From positions 1 to 35,685 of the forward strand of contig CACXPT010000008.1 of assembly GCA_902769585.1 (NCBI GenBank): a stretch of DNA of 35,685 nucleotides. The letters run 5' to 3'. The notes under the pieces were generated by a model, which saw only the letters and a list, made by a program, of their open reading frames with translations, had not been told where the DNA came from and searched no databases. Numbering within the stretch: the stretch's first letter is position 1; every line of letters starts with the position of its first letter. Below are positions 6,906-17,288 of this stretch, one piece after another. The position numbers and the translations under genes were made by a program. Source of the DNA: an uncultured bacterium. Lineage in GTDB: Bacteria; Verrucomicrobiota; Kiritimatiellia; RFP12; UBA1067.

Positions 6906-8024
6906 ATGAACAGAAGACAGTTTCTCGCGCTTAGCGCCGCAGGCGCGGCCCTTGCAGGATGCACCACCGCGCGCCAGTCGCGCGCCACAACCGCCGTCGC
7001 GAAGGCCCCTGGCGGCGGAGACCCGCGCATGCGCGGACCGTTCCCGATCATGTCCACGCCGTTCAACGAGGACGGTTCAGTCGACTACGAATCCCTCGGC
7101 AAGGCAGTCGCATGGGTCTCCGACAACGGCTGCCCCGGCGTCATCTGGTGCCAGTCGAACGACGCCGTGGACCTGCTCACCTTCGAGGAGAAGGTCAAAG
7201 GCTACGAGGCGTGCGCCAATGCCATGCAGGGCAAGTCCGCCATGATGACTTTCGGCTGCAACGGCACGCGCGAGACGATGCTGCGCGAGGCGAAGGCCAT
7301 AGAGGAGGTCGCCGCCAAGTATCCGCGCGCGAACGTCGCCATGATCTCGCGCCCTCCGGACGACGGCAAGACTGAGGCGGATCTGCGCGCCTACTTCGAG
7401 GCGCTCGCCACCGTCGCGAAGCGTCCCGTCATCATACAGACCCACGTGAACAAAACCTGCCCCGATCCGTCCGTTGCGCTCCTCGTCGAGCTGGCCACGA
7501 AGCATCCAGCCATCTACGGCTACATCAAGGAGGAGAGCGGCGGCGCGGCCGCGAACGACCGCATGATCGAGGAGAACAAGGCAAAACCTATCATCCACAC
7601 GGTCTTCAGCGCGTGGGGCGGCTGGCAATGGCTATACCAGAGCCGCCGCTGCGGCTCGGAGGGACTTGTCACAGAGCGTTGCGCCTACGCACCCCTTCTC
7701 GCGCACATCTGGCGCGAGATGGAGTCGCGCGACGCCAAGGGAACGCTCACTCAGTCTTACGCGCTCCTTCGCCTCCTGATCGACCAGCGCAACATGCCCA
7801 ACAGCTTGCGCGGCTACTCGCTCTACTACTTCCAGCGGCTCGGACTCTTCAAGACGACCGTCTCGCGGCAGTACTTCAAGGCCAAGAAGGGAGAGGAAGG
7901 CACCACCGCCGTCGGCGACAACCGCAAGTGGCGCCTGGAGAAGCTGTCGCTGACCGACCTGCAGAAGGCCGAGCTGGACGAGTGCTACGACGACATGATG
8001 CGCTTCGTCAGGGAGCACTCATGA
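6906..8024 (+). CDS. Tat-exported lipoprotein of the DapA/NanA aldolase fold, degenerate active site
   Basis: A 372-residue protein of the dihydrodipicolinate synthase/N-acetylneuraminate lyase superfamily. It begins with a twin-arginine motif (MNRRQFLALSAAGAA) and a lipobox LAGC with Cys19, so it should be exported folded and lipid-anchored, unusual for this normally cytosolic family. The barrel starts near residue 45. The Schiff-base lysine is present (K208 in YIKEESGG). The GTTGE motif is replaced by QSNDA, and the strand that normally holds the catalytic tyrosine reads VIIQTHVNKT with no tyrosine. It may therefore be a binding or altered lyase/isomerase protein. Sialidase-like fusions elsewhere in the window make a sialic-acid link conceivable but unproven. 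Confidence 0.75.
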   Translation: MNRRQFLALSAAGAALAGCTTARQSRATTAVAKAPGGGDPRMRGPFPIMSTPFNEDGSVDYESLGKAVAWVSDNGCPGVIWCQSNDAVDLLTFEEKVKGYEACANAMQGKSAMMTFGCNGTRETMLREAKAIEEVAAKYPRANVAMISRPPDDGKTEADLRAYFEALATVAKRPVIIQTHVNKTCPDPSVALLVELATKHPAIYGYIKEESGGAAANDRMIEENKAKPIIHTVFSAWGGWQWLYQSRRCGSEGLVTERCAYAPLLAHIWREMESRDAKGTLTQSYALLRLLIDQRNMPNSLRGYSLYYFQRLGLFKTTVSRQYFKAKKGEEGTTAVGDNRKWRLEKLSLTDLQKAELDECYDDMMRFVREHS

Positions 8025-8035
8025 TTCAGCGCTGC

Positions 8036-8064
8036 GGAGAAGGCGTGACTACCACGCCTTCTCC
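8036..8064. terminator. 12-bp hairpin between convergent genes
   Basis: A perfect 12-base stem (GGAGAAGGCGTG pairing with CACGCCTTCTCC) with a five-base loop. It lies just after the DapA-like gene and contains the end of the convergent polyprenyl transferase gene, whose TAG stop is in the loop (8049-8051). Neither side has a T-tract, so it may block transcription from both directions or stabilise 3' ends rather than act as a canonical terminator. Confidence 0.5.
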
Positions 8065-9953
8065 TCGAACGTCCATTCCACGACCTGGACGTCGCAGGCG
8101 GCGAGGATGCGCCTGACTTCCTCGCGGCGTTCTGGAGTCATCTTGCAGGCAACAACCACGAGGTCAGCCTTTAGGCGCGGAAGGATCTCGGGCGCCTGCT
8201 CGAGCGTGCCGAATATCTTGATTCCGCCGATGTGCTGTCCGCGCAGAAGCACGTCGTCGTCGAGAAGACCGACGATCACGCGCCTGTTGGTGTCCGATCC
8301 GACCGAGCGCACAAGCTCGCGGCGGAACGCGCGGTATCTCAGGCCCGCGCCGTAGACCACCGTGCGCACGGAGCCGGCCGCGTCGGCCAGGTGCCCGCTG
8401 TCGAGAGCGTAGAAGAAGTCGCGCAATACCGCCCTCATGACGCGCGTGGCGACAAGGCCGATAATCGCGAGCGTAGCGTACAGGCAAGAGAACATGAAGA
8501 GATGGCTATGTGGCAGTTGCGCAAACTCGATCGTCGCCACGGCGATTCCTACGCCAATGACAACCGCCATCACGAGACGCACGTAGTTGGAAAGCTGCGC
8601 CCTGCTCCATACCGTCGTGTAGGTCTTGAAGAATACAAGACAGAGGAACACGGAAATCATATATGTCGCGAGTCCCCTGCGCATTGCCGTTTCCGTGATG
8701 GGCTGGGAGAGCACAAGCATAGACGCAACCCAAACGCCTGCCAGCACCGACATGTCCAATACTAGCCGGAATGGCACGCGAAGCATGTGGCGGCGCGAGA
8801 CGTCCTGTCGCTTCTCGCGAGCGACGGCGTTGAGAAGTCGTCCGGTGTCCCATAGCTCGATGCGACGCATGTCGCGGAATAACACGACGACGGCAACCAT
8901 GAACCCCACGATGTAAAGCGCGACCGCGCGCCCCTTTAGAGCGAGACCTCCAAGCCCAATCAAGATGAAGAACGTCGCGAGGCCATAAAGAGCGAGTGTC
9001 GCCTTGCGCTGCGTGACGAACTGGCGCAGGATGCGATGATGCAAGTGGTCAGTGTCAGCCGCCATGACATGCGAATTTCCGGCATTCTCGCCAGACATCT
9101 GCCTCAGTAGCGCCCTGACCACTCGCCTCATGATCGCGAGCGCAGTGTCGAAGATCGGCACGCCCATGGCAAGTATGGGCAGTCCCAGGCTGACGAACAG
9201 AGAATGGGACCCGCCAGCGGTTAGCGGCATAGTCGCCAGACAGAACCCGAGAAACATAGAGCCGGTGTCGCCGAGAAACACGGACGCGGGATTGAAGTTG
9301 TAGCGCAGGAAACCGAGGCAGGCGCCGAGGAACGCAAAGTGCACAAGCGTGCATTCAGGACGTCCGCCGAAGAACAGCGCGCCTGCCATGCCAATGGCGG
9401 CGATGCTGGCCAGCCCCGTCGCGAGCCCGTCGAGCCCGTCGATCAGGTTGAAGGCATTGATCGCACCCACGATCCAGAACACCGTGAACGGGCAGTCCAG
9501 CCACACTGGGAGCATCGGATAGTGGGAGCCGAACGATACATGTGCCCAAAAGTACGCGCCAAGCGCAACTGCCACCTGCCCGCACAGCTTGACCAGAGGA
9601 GGCAACGAGAACTTGTCGTCGGCGAGCCCAAGAATACAAAGCATTCCGGAAAGCGCCATGAGACGGTGCATGACGGAGATCGACGGCATTCCTGCAGAGA
9701 AGAGGTTAAGTATATCGGCTCCGACGTACAGTGTTGCCGCCAGAGAGAAGAAAATGGCGAGGCCGCCTCCGCGAGGCACCGGAACCTTGTTGATGCGCCG
9801 AGCAGATGGTTGGTCGACCATGCCGAGACGTATCGCGCCAGCTCGACACAGGGGCGTAAGGAAGAGCGAAAGGAAGAAAGATCCAAGAAACAGTCCCCAA
9901 TAAGGAGACGTCTTGGCGAGAAACGCCATAAAGTTAGACCAGACCCCCATCAT
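8049..9953 (-). CDS. Polyprenyl-phosphate sugar-1-phosphate transferase (WecA/MraY family) fused to a FlaA1/CapD-type N-terminal region
   Basis: A 634-residue membrane protein. Residues about 1-360 are a multi-span WecA/TagO-type transferase that moves an N-acetylhexosamine-1-phosphate from a UDP-sugar to undecaprenyl phosphate, starting glycan assembly. Visible are LADDKFS, the NxxDGxDG motif in FNLIDGLDGLATG, and FLGDTGSMFLG. Residues about 385-634 resemble the front part of FlaA1/CapD/PglF dehydratases: about four more membrane spans, then a Rossmann-like domain (VVYGAGLRYRAFRREL to GTLEQAPEIL). The downstream epimerase/dehydratase domain is missing. It is the last gene after the exosortase, overlapping its stop by four bases, which supports a role in an exopolysaccharide or cell-surface system. 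Either of two adjacent ATG codons may be the start. Confidence 0.85.
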   Translation of the reverse strand: MMGVWSNFMAFLAKTSPYWGLFLGSFFLSLFLTPLCRAGAIRLGMVDQPSARRINKVPVPRGGGLAIFFSLAATLYVGADILNLFSAGMPSISVMHRLMALSGMLCILGLADDKFSLPPLVKLCGQVAVALGAYFWAHVSFGSHYPMLPVWLDCPFTVFWIVGAINAFNLIDGLDGLATGLASIAAIGMAGALFFGGRPECTLVHFAFLGACLGFLRYNFNPASVFLGDTGSMFLGFCLATMPLTAGGSHSLFVSLGLPILAMGVPIFDTALAIMRRVVRALLRQMSGENAGNSHVMAADTDHLHHRILRQFVTQRKATLALYGLATFFILIGLGGLALKGRAVALYIVGFMVAVVVLFRDMRRIELWDTGRLLNAVAREKRQDVSRRHMLRVPFRLVLDMSVLAGVWVASMLVLSQPITETAMRRGLATYMISVFLCLVFFKTYTTVWSRAQLSNYVRLVMAVVIGVGIAVATIEFAQLPHSHLFMFSCLYATLAIIGLVATRVMRAVLRDFFYALDSGHLADAAGSVRTVVYGAGLRYRAFRRELVRSVGSDTNRRVIVGLLDDDVLLRGQHIGGIKIFGTLEQAPEILPRLKADLVVVACKMTPERREEVRRILAACDVQVVEWTFEEKAW

Positions 9954-11683
9954 GGCAGCGCCTCCGATAACCGTGCAAGAAACTCCTCAAGCTGAAGACG
10001 GTCGGCATCGTGCATCAGGTCGAATCCGGCGCTGTCCATCGGGACAGACGCGTTCACCGTAACCATCACCCAGCGATCAACACGGTTGTACACGGACCTG
10101 TCCCATGTGTCGACCAGTATGCGTTGCGTATGCGATGCTGTCCTCACGCCAGCCTGGTTGAAGAACGTGTACGCCAGCACGCTCGGCGACGAGTTCGCCC
10201 CCGAGAGGTGGATTGCGCGAAAAGGACGGCCAGCCACCTCGAAGGAGCGCGGATTGCTCATTACGTATCCCTGCGCCGGCATGCACACCTCAGGACGGTG
10301 CAGCGAGCTTTTCGACACGCCCCCAATTACAGCGGAGACGAGAAACTGCACGTCTGCCATGCGATAGATGCGCTTGACTATTTTCGTGTCCGCAGGAAGC
10401 ACCTTCCTCTCCCCCAGCGATTGCGACGAAAGCTCGCTGCCGCATGCCGGACATTTCTTAGGCCCATCTTTCACGCGAGACGCGAGCACCCAGCGGGCGC
10501 ACTGCTCGTCCGTGCAGAACAGGATACCATCCGTCTGGCACCCGGCAATCTTAGCAGGCAACTCGAACTCTGGCGGACTCATGATCATCGACACCGGCGT
10601 CATGGCCTGGAACACGAAGATGGGCGAGAGGAGAAAAGCGGCCGCAAACGCCAGCCAGATGCGGCTTCCAGATTCCGTCCTGGCAACCTGCCCAGCTGCA
10701 AAAGGTCCTTTCGGTCCATCGGCATCTCTAGGTGCACCAAGGTTCTTGACGCATCCGAGGTTCTTGAACGCGCTTCCTTCGCTTTCTCCCTTCGTAAGCT
10801 TCACGCCCTTCATGCCGTGCGAATTGTTCCAGCTGTCGGCGAAACGGCTGATAAACTCGCCACAGGCAACCATGAGGGAAATGGCTACTATGAAGATCAC
10901 ATATCCAGAATAGTCGTGGTAGAATCCCATGGCGAAATCTGCCGACCCCCATGCCGCACACATGCAGATCGTAAGGATGCGCACAACGTTCCCCAGCACC
11001 GCCAACGGAATCGCGCAGGCAAAGAGTGCGATGCGCCGCATCCATGTCGGTTGCGTGTACCACGAGTATGCCGCCGTCAGCGCCATGAGCGCAAAGAGCG
11101 AGCGCAGGCCGGAGCAAGGTTCCGCCACGTCGATGTTGAACGAATGCGCTCCTTGCGCGATGATGGCCGTACCATGCTGCACCACTTCCACGCCAAAGCC
11201 CTTCAGCACGGCGAACGCAGTGCCGCTCGCCAACAGACGCAGGTGTATCGTCACGGCGTCAAGGAACGTTGCAAGAGGGACGGTGAATAGGAGGTAGATC
11301 GCAGGAAACACGCATAGCTTCGCGGTGCGCCACCCGAAGAACGCCCAGGGCAGGGCTATACAGAGCCCCGCGAAGCCCGCCTGCTCCAGCCGCAGCTGCA
11401 GCCCGCGCGTGCCGACGAGCGCCACTGCAATGCACGGCAGGCATGCCAGAAGCCCGAGAATGGACGGTTTCCCGACCGACTCCTTGATCTCGCGCCGCGA
11501 CGTCCACAGGACATATAGCGAGAACACCGGCACCAGCCAGCCGAACGACATGTCCTCGATCGGATCGGAGAACACATTCCTCAGACGCATGAACATGCCG
11601 CCGAATCCGTACAGCATGAACGCGACTGTGGCAAGGAACAGTACGATCCTCTTCGATTTTAGAATCTGCCTCATGGCGCTCAT
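9950..11683 (-). CDS. Exosortase fused to an EpsI domain with an inserted zinc ribbon
   Basis: A 577-residue membrane protein. Residues about 10-290 are an exosortase, the transpeptidase-like enzyme thought to cleave C-terminal sorting tags at the membrane. The catalytic set is Cys190 (EPCSGLRSL), Arg235 (NVVRIL) and His256 (FYHDYSGY). After a linker and another membrane span (about 345-365), residues about 370-577 are an EpsI-type domain with SLHRPEVCMPAQGY and a C-terminal region VLAYTFFNQ. A C-x4-C and C-x2-C pair (FCTDEQC, CPACGSE) interrupts the beginning of EpsI and looks like a zinc ribbon. The coupled polyprenyl transferase downstream fits exosortase/exopolysaccharide loci. No protein with a clear sorting tag is in this window. 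Confidence 0.88.
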   Translation of the reverse strand: MSAMRQILKSKRIVLFLATVAFMLYGFGGMFMRLRNVFSDPIEDMSFGWLVPVFSLYVLWTSRREIKESVGKPSILGLLACLPCIAVALVGTRGLQLRLEQAGFAGLCIALPWAFFGWRTAKLCVFPAIYLLFTVPLATFLDAVTIHLRLLASGTAFAVLKGFGVEVVQHGTAIIAQGAHSFNIDVAEPCSGLRSLFALMALTAAYSWYTQPTWMRRIALFACAIPLAVLGNVVRILTICMCAAWGSADFAMGFYHDYSGYVIFIVAISLMVACGEFISRFADSWNNSHGMKGVKLTKGESEGSAFKNLGCVKNLGAPRDADGPKGPFAAGQVARTESGSRIWLAFAAAFLLSPIFVFQAMTPVSMIMSPPEFELPAKIAGCQTDGILFCTDEQCARWVLASRVKDGPKKCPACGSELSSQSLGERKVLPADTKIVKRIYRMADVQFLVSAVIGGVSKSSLHRPEVCMPAQGYVMSNPRSFEVAGRPFRAIHLSGANSSPSVLAYTFFNQAGVRTASHTQRILVDTWDRSVYNRVDRWVMVTVNASVPMDSAGFDLMHDADRLQLEEFLARLSEALP

Positions 11684-11689
11684 ATTCTA

Positions 11690-12586
11690 TCAAAAAACGC
11701 CCCGACAATAAACACCGGACGGACAATCTTCTCCAAGAAGCATCTCTCCTGACTCGACCGAGCGGCATGCGGGGAACGCCTGGCGGATGACGTTCTCCGC
11801 AACTCGGCAAGAGAGGCCTGGCGTGTGCGAAGAGAAAAGGACGAAGAGCGGCTTCGCTGAGAGGACGTCCCGCACGAGCCCCAGCGTCTCCTGCAGGTCT
11901 CGCTCGATCTTGTACAGCTCGCCGTTCGCCCCGCGCCCGAACGTCGGCGGATCGAAGATCACGGCGTCGTACCGCCGCCCACGCCGCACCTCGCGCCTGA
12001 GGAACTTGTGGGCGTCGTCAGCTATCCAGCGGATGGGACGGTCCTGCAGGCCGTTCAGGGCTGCGTTCTCGCGCGCCCACTGCACCATCCCCTTCGCGGC
12101 GTCCAGGTGGCATACCTCTGCCCCGCCTTGTGCCGCCGCGATCGTGCTGCCACCCGAGTACGCGAACAAATTCAGCACACTAACTCTCCGCCCTTCACCT
12201 TTCCCTTCACCTTCACCTTTCCCTTCACCTTCACCTTTCCCTTCACCTTCACCTTTCACCTTTCCCCCTTCACCTTTCACCATCCCCCTGATCCACTTCC
12301 ACTGCTCGCGCTGCTCAGGGAAGATGCCGAGATGCCCAAAGTCCGTTCCGCTGAGCTTGAAGCGGATACCGGCAGTCTCTATGGTCCATTCCTTTGGCAG
12401 CGCGCTGCGTCCATGCCAGCGGTTGCCGTCCTCGCGGTCGAAAGTGGCGGAGGCGGCCCGCCATGCCGCTACGTCGCGTGGACGCCACATCGCCTGCGAG
12501 CATGGGCGGACAAGCGTATAGGCTCCAAAGCGTTCGAACTTTCGTCCGTCGCCGGAATCGATCAACTCGTAATCGTCATTCATCAT
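11690..12586 (-). CDS. SAM-dependent methyltransferase (RlmI/Methyltrans_SAM type) with a Gly/Glu/Lys repeat insert
   Basis: A 298-residue class I methyltransferase resembling the catalytic part of RlmI-type rRNA methylases. Motif I is VLNLFAYSGGSTIAAA, motif II includes CHLDAAKGMVQWA, and the catalytic loop is FDPPTFGRG. It lacks the N-terminal PUA domain of RlmI. Between the conserved FPEQREQW segment and motif I sits a low-complexity stretch made of GEGEGK units encoded by tandem 18-base repeats. The frame is open to a TTG at 12598, but ATG at 12586 (or 12583) follows a GAGG sequence. It starts just after the esterase stop, and the exosortase follows six bases after its own stop, so the four genes are probably co-transcribed. 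Confidence 0.8.
   Translation of the reverse strand: MMNDDYELIDSGDGRKFERFGAYTLVRPCSQAMWRPRDVAAWRAASATFDREDGNRWHGRSALPKEWTIETAGIRFKLSGTDFGHLGIFPEQREQWKWIRGMVKGEGGKVKGEGEGKGEGEGKGEGEGKGEGRRVSVLNLFAYSGGSTIAAAQGGAEVCHLDAAKGMVQWARENAALNGLQDRPIRWIADDAHKFLRREVRRGRRYDAVIFDPPTFGRGANGELYKIERDLQETLGLVRDVLSAKPLFVLFSSHTPGLSCRVAENVIRQAFPACRSVESGEMLLGEDCPSGVYCRGVF
12191..12280. repeat. Tandem 18-base minisatellite within a methyltransferase gene
   Basis: Three perfect copies of cccttcaccttcaccttt at 12203-12220, 12221-12238 and 12239-12256, flanked by partial copies from 12191 and up to about 12280. On the coding (minus) strand the unit encodes KGEGEG. Because 18 is a multiple of three, gain or loss of copies would alter length but not frame. 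Confidence 0.9.
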
Positions 12587-12594
12587 TCCACGCC

Positions 12595-13572
12595 TCAAAA
12601 TCCGATGCTCTGGATCCAGTCCACGATCCGTTTCTGCCAGCCACGCGCGTTGACCGTGTCGCCAAGGCCGTGGCTCACGTTCGCGTAGACGAACAGCTGT
12701 GCTGGGATCTTCCGCTTGTGCAACTCAGTGTAGAGGAGCACCGATCCCATCGGGGAATAGTAGTCCTTGTCCCCATGCACCAGGAACATTGGCGGCGTCT
12801 TCGCGTCGAACTTGAACTCTGGCTGGATCGCCGCGCCGTCGCCGCGATTCTTGTTCGGTCCATCGGGCCCGTCGGCAGCCACGTAGGCAGGATAGACCGG
12901 TACCGAGAAGTTGAGATGCGGCGAAATGTCGTCCAGCGCGTCGACGCGACCGTAGAGCGCGTCCTGCGACGACGTGGCTGAGACTGCCGCCAGATGCGCG
13001 CCGGCAGAGAAGCCGACAGCGCCGATCTTCTCTGGCGACCAGCCGAACTTCGCTGCGTTGGCGCGCAAGTGCCTGATCGCCCTCGCCGCGTCTTCGCGCG
13101 GCGCGTCGTAGATGTTCCGTCCCTTTCTGCGCGGGATTCGGTAGTGGAGCACGGCCACCCAGCGCCCAGACTGGAGGATCGGCAGGCTCTCGCGGCAGAC
13201 GTGGCCAAGGTGCTGGGATTGGTAGCCGCCGCCTGGCATCACGATGACGAGCGTGTCGCGCACAGGCTTGTCCGGCCTCAGGATGATCAACTCGGGTTGC
13301 GACACTTCTGTCCTGCGCCAGACCTTCCTTTTCTCATCAAAAACGTACTTTCCAGGACTCGCATCGGTTTCGTGCGGCGCCAGTTCCGGCCACAGCCGGA
13401 TGCGCCCGACGATCCGCTCGAGAAGCGCCCCGTACGCCTTGTCTTCGTTCGCGATTTCGGCACCCCGAATTTTCGCTTCCGCCTGTACGCCTAGCGCCAC
13501 GCATGCGCACAGCATGGCAAGAAAGACGGTAATCTTGCTAAGAGCATAAGAATTGCATTTCCACAGCTTCAT
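12595..13572 (-). CDS. Secreted alpha/beta-hydrolase esterase (acetyl-xylan-esterase-like, BD-FAE type)
   Basis: A 325-residue exported esterase. The signal peptide spans about residues 1-32 (hydrophobic TVFLAMLCACVALGVQA). The catalytic fold shows an oxyanion-hole strand VIVMPGGGYQ, a nucleophile elbow GFSAGAH, an acid in VHGDKDYYSP and the catalytic histidine in VSHGLG. This pattern is typical of carbohydrate esterases that remove acetyl or feruloyl groups from plant or host glycans; the true substrate is not known. The ATG at 13572 has AAGGA eight bases upstream; the open frame extends further but would remove the signal peptide from the N-terminus. The methyltransferase gene follows directly. 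Confidence 0.8.
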   Translation of the reverse strand: MKLWKCNSYALSKITVFLAMLCACVALGVQAEAKIRGAEIANEDKAYGALLERIVGRIRLWPELAPHETDASPGKYVFDEKRKVWRRTEVSQPELIILRPDKPVRDTLVIVMPGGGYQSQHLGHVCRESLPILQSGRWVAVLHYRIPRRKGRNIYDAPREDAARAIRHLRANAAKFGWSPEKIGAVGFSAGAHLAAVSATSSQDALYGRVDALDDISPHLNFSVPVYPAYVAADGPDGPNKNRGDGAAIQPEFKFDAKTPPMFLVHGDKDYYSPMGSVLLYTELHKRKIPAQLFVYANVSHGLGDTVNARGWQKRIVDWIQSIGF

Positions 13573-13598
13573 GACATTGATCCTTACGAAGTGCGGAT

Positions 13599-13607
13599 AT
13601 TTTACCA
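13599..13607 (-). promoter_or_regulatory. Extended -10 promoter of the esterase gene
   Basis: TGGTAAAAT on the minus strand (hexamer at 13604-13599) lies 26 bases before the esterase ATG. No good -35 is seen, as allowed for extended -10 promoters. It is divergent from the dinB promoter. Confidence 0.4.
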
Positions 13608-13658
13608 TCTTTTGGTCCGCCGTGCCTAGTACCAAGCCCCCCTTCGCCATTCGCCATG

Positions 13659-13687
13659 TTGCCTGGCCGCCTAGGAGAGTGTATACT
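13659..13687 (+). promoter_or_regulatory. Sigma-70 promoter of dinB
   Basis: TTGCCT (13659-13664), a 17-base spacer, and TATACT (13682-13687). The predicted start near 13694 leaves about 26 bases before the dinB GTG codon. No obvious LexA box was recognised around it. Confidence 0.6.
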
Positions 13688-13719
13688 GTTGGCGTCGAGA
13701 GGCTGCAAGATCGGAAGCT

Positions 13720-14871
13720 GTGGAAAAGAAAGTCATACTGCACGTGGACATGGACGCGTTCTTCGCGGCCGTGGAGCAACGCGACCATCCCGAGTGGCGC
13801 GGCAAGCCGGTCATTGTCGGCGCGGGACCGCACGAACGCGGGGTGGTCTCCACGTGCTCCTACGAGGCGCGAAAGTTCGGCGTCCATTCGGCGATGCCGA
13901 GCCGTACGGCCTATAGCATGTGTCCGCATGGCATCTTCGTGAAACCGCGCATGAAGGTGTATTCGGCCGTGTCAGCGCAGGTGTTCGAGATATTGGAGCA
14001 CTATTCGCCCTTCGTGGAGGGGGTGTCCGTCGACGAGGCGTTCCTGGACGTTACGGGGACCGTACATCTCTTCGGCGATCCGCGCACACTGGGCGAAAGG
14101 CTACGGGCTGAGGTGCGGGAGAAATGCCGTCTCACCTGCTCGGTGGGGCTGGCGCCGAACCGTCTGCTCGCCAAGATCGGAAGCGAGGAGGCGAAGCCGG
14201 ACGGCCTATACGTCATGCCGTTCGCGGATGACGAGGTGCGGGCGTGGCTCGCGTCACGGCCAGTGAAGATCCTATGGGGCGTAGGCAAGAAGACGAACGA
14301 GATCTTGGCGAAGTACGGATACCGCACGTGCGGAGACCTGCAGGCAGCAGATCCTCGCTTTCTGCAAAAGGTACTCGGAGACTCTGCGGCAGAGTCGATA
14401 CGTCGCCATGCCAACGGAATCGACTTTTCGGAGGTCATCTGCGAGGAGGAGGAGAAGAGCGTATCGCGCGAGCATACGTTTCCCGAAGACGAGACAGACC
14501 GCGCCGCAGTGCGCGAGACGCTACTGCGTCTTGTGGGCGAGGTAGGACGGCGCATGAGACGTGAGACGCGCTGGGCGCGCACGGGGAAGCTGAAGCTCCG
14601 CGACGGCGCGTTCAACACCATTACGCGCCAGGCGCGCTTCGAGCTGCCGGCACGCGACGACATGACGTTCCGGCACCTCGCGCTGGAACTCTTCGACCGC
14701 GAATGGCCCGAAGGCGGAAGACGCACTGTGCGGCTTGTTGGATTCGGCGTTACCGACTTCACCGAGACGCGTGCCGATCCGGAGCCATCGCTCTTCCCAT
14801 CGCCCCTGGCCGCCGCCATGGAGAAGCGCGAGCGTCTGGCGGAGGTCCTCGACAGACTGCACCTCAAGTGA
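13720..14871 (+). CDS. dinB: DNA polymerase IV (Y family), DinB
   Basis: A 383-residue translesion DNA polymerase. The Y-family motifs are clear: HVDMDAFFAAVEQRDHPE (first catalytic Asp residues), YEARKFGVHSAMP, SVDEAFLD (catalytic Asp-Glu), NRLLAKIGSEEAKPDG, and the little-finger region near FELPARDD. The C-terminus is short and shows no clear beta-clamp-binding motif, though PSLFPS near the end could serve. Translation begins at GTG with a weak GGAAG upstream. It has its own promoter and precedes rpoD by 96 bases. Confidence 0.93.
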   Translation: MEKKVILHVDMDAFFAAVEQRDHPEWRGKPVIVGAGPHERGVVSTCSYEARKFGVHSAMPSRTAYSMCPHGIFVKPRMKVYSAVSAQVFEILEHYSPFVEGVSVDEAFLDVTGTVHLFGDPRTLGERLRAEVREKCRLTCSVGLAPNRLLAKIGSEEAKPDGLYVMPFADDEVRAWLASRPVKILWGVGKKTNEILAKYGYRTCGDLQAADPRFLQKVLGDSAAESIRRHANGIDFSEVICEEEEKSVSREHTFPEDETDRAAVRETLLRLVGEVGRRMRRETRWARTGKLKLRDGAFNTITRQARFELPARDDMTFRHLALELFDREWPEGGRRTVRLVGFGVTDFTETRADPEPSLFPSPLAAAMEKRERLAEVLDRLHLK

Positions 14872-14889
14872 CTTTTTTTCGCCACCCCC

Positions 14890-14963
14890 TTGCGCCTCAG
14901 CCGAAAAAACGATATACTACCCCCCTTGACATTTCGGCATATGATAGAACTATAGTTTGGAGG
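14890..14963 (+). promoter_or_regulatory. Promoter region and ribosome-binding site of rpoD
   Basis: TTGCGC (14890-14895), a 17-base spacer and TATACT (14913-14918) form a good sigma-70 promoter. A second -35-like TTGACA (14926-14931) lies upstream of TATAGT (14951-14956), but that spacing of 19 is long. GGAGG (14959-14963) is four bases before the ATG. A seven-base T run at 14873-14879 follows the dinB stop without a convincing stem. Confidence 0.55.
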
Positions 14964-14967
14964 CATC

Positions 14968-17220
<2,253 letters not shown>

Positions 17221-17288
17221 GAGGCAAAACAACCCGGAGCGTAGCGGAACAAGCAAGGCGACGGGAAAAGAAGAAAGAAGGTAAGAAA

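Noticed and set aside
10010..11290. Open frame of 426 codons on the plus strand
   Set aside because: Antisense to the exosortase-EpsI gene, whose catalytic Cys, Arg and His are all present; the plus-strand product is basic low-complexity.
12191..12280. CRISPR-like short repeats
   Set aside because: The 18-base units are directly joined with no spacers and encode a regular peptide, so this is a minisatellite.
13640..13720. LexA/SOS box upstream of dinB
   Set aside because: No CTGT-N8-ACAG or other inverted motif I could recognise; the promoter looks constitutive by sequence.
14869..14880. Intrinsic terminator after dinB
   Set aside because: There is a seven-T run, but the only stem upstream (GAGGT/ACCTC, 14-base loop, eight bases from the T run) is too weak.
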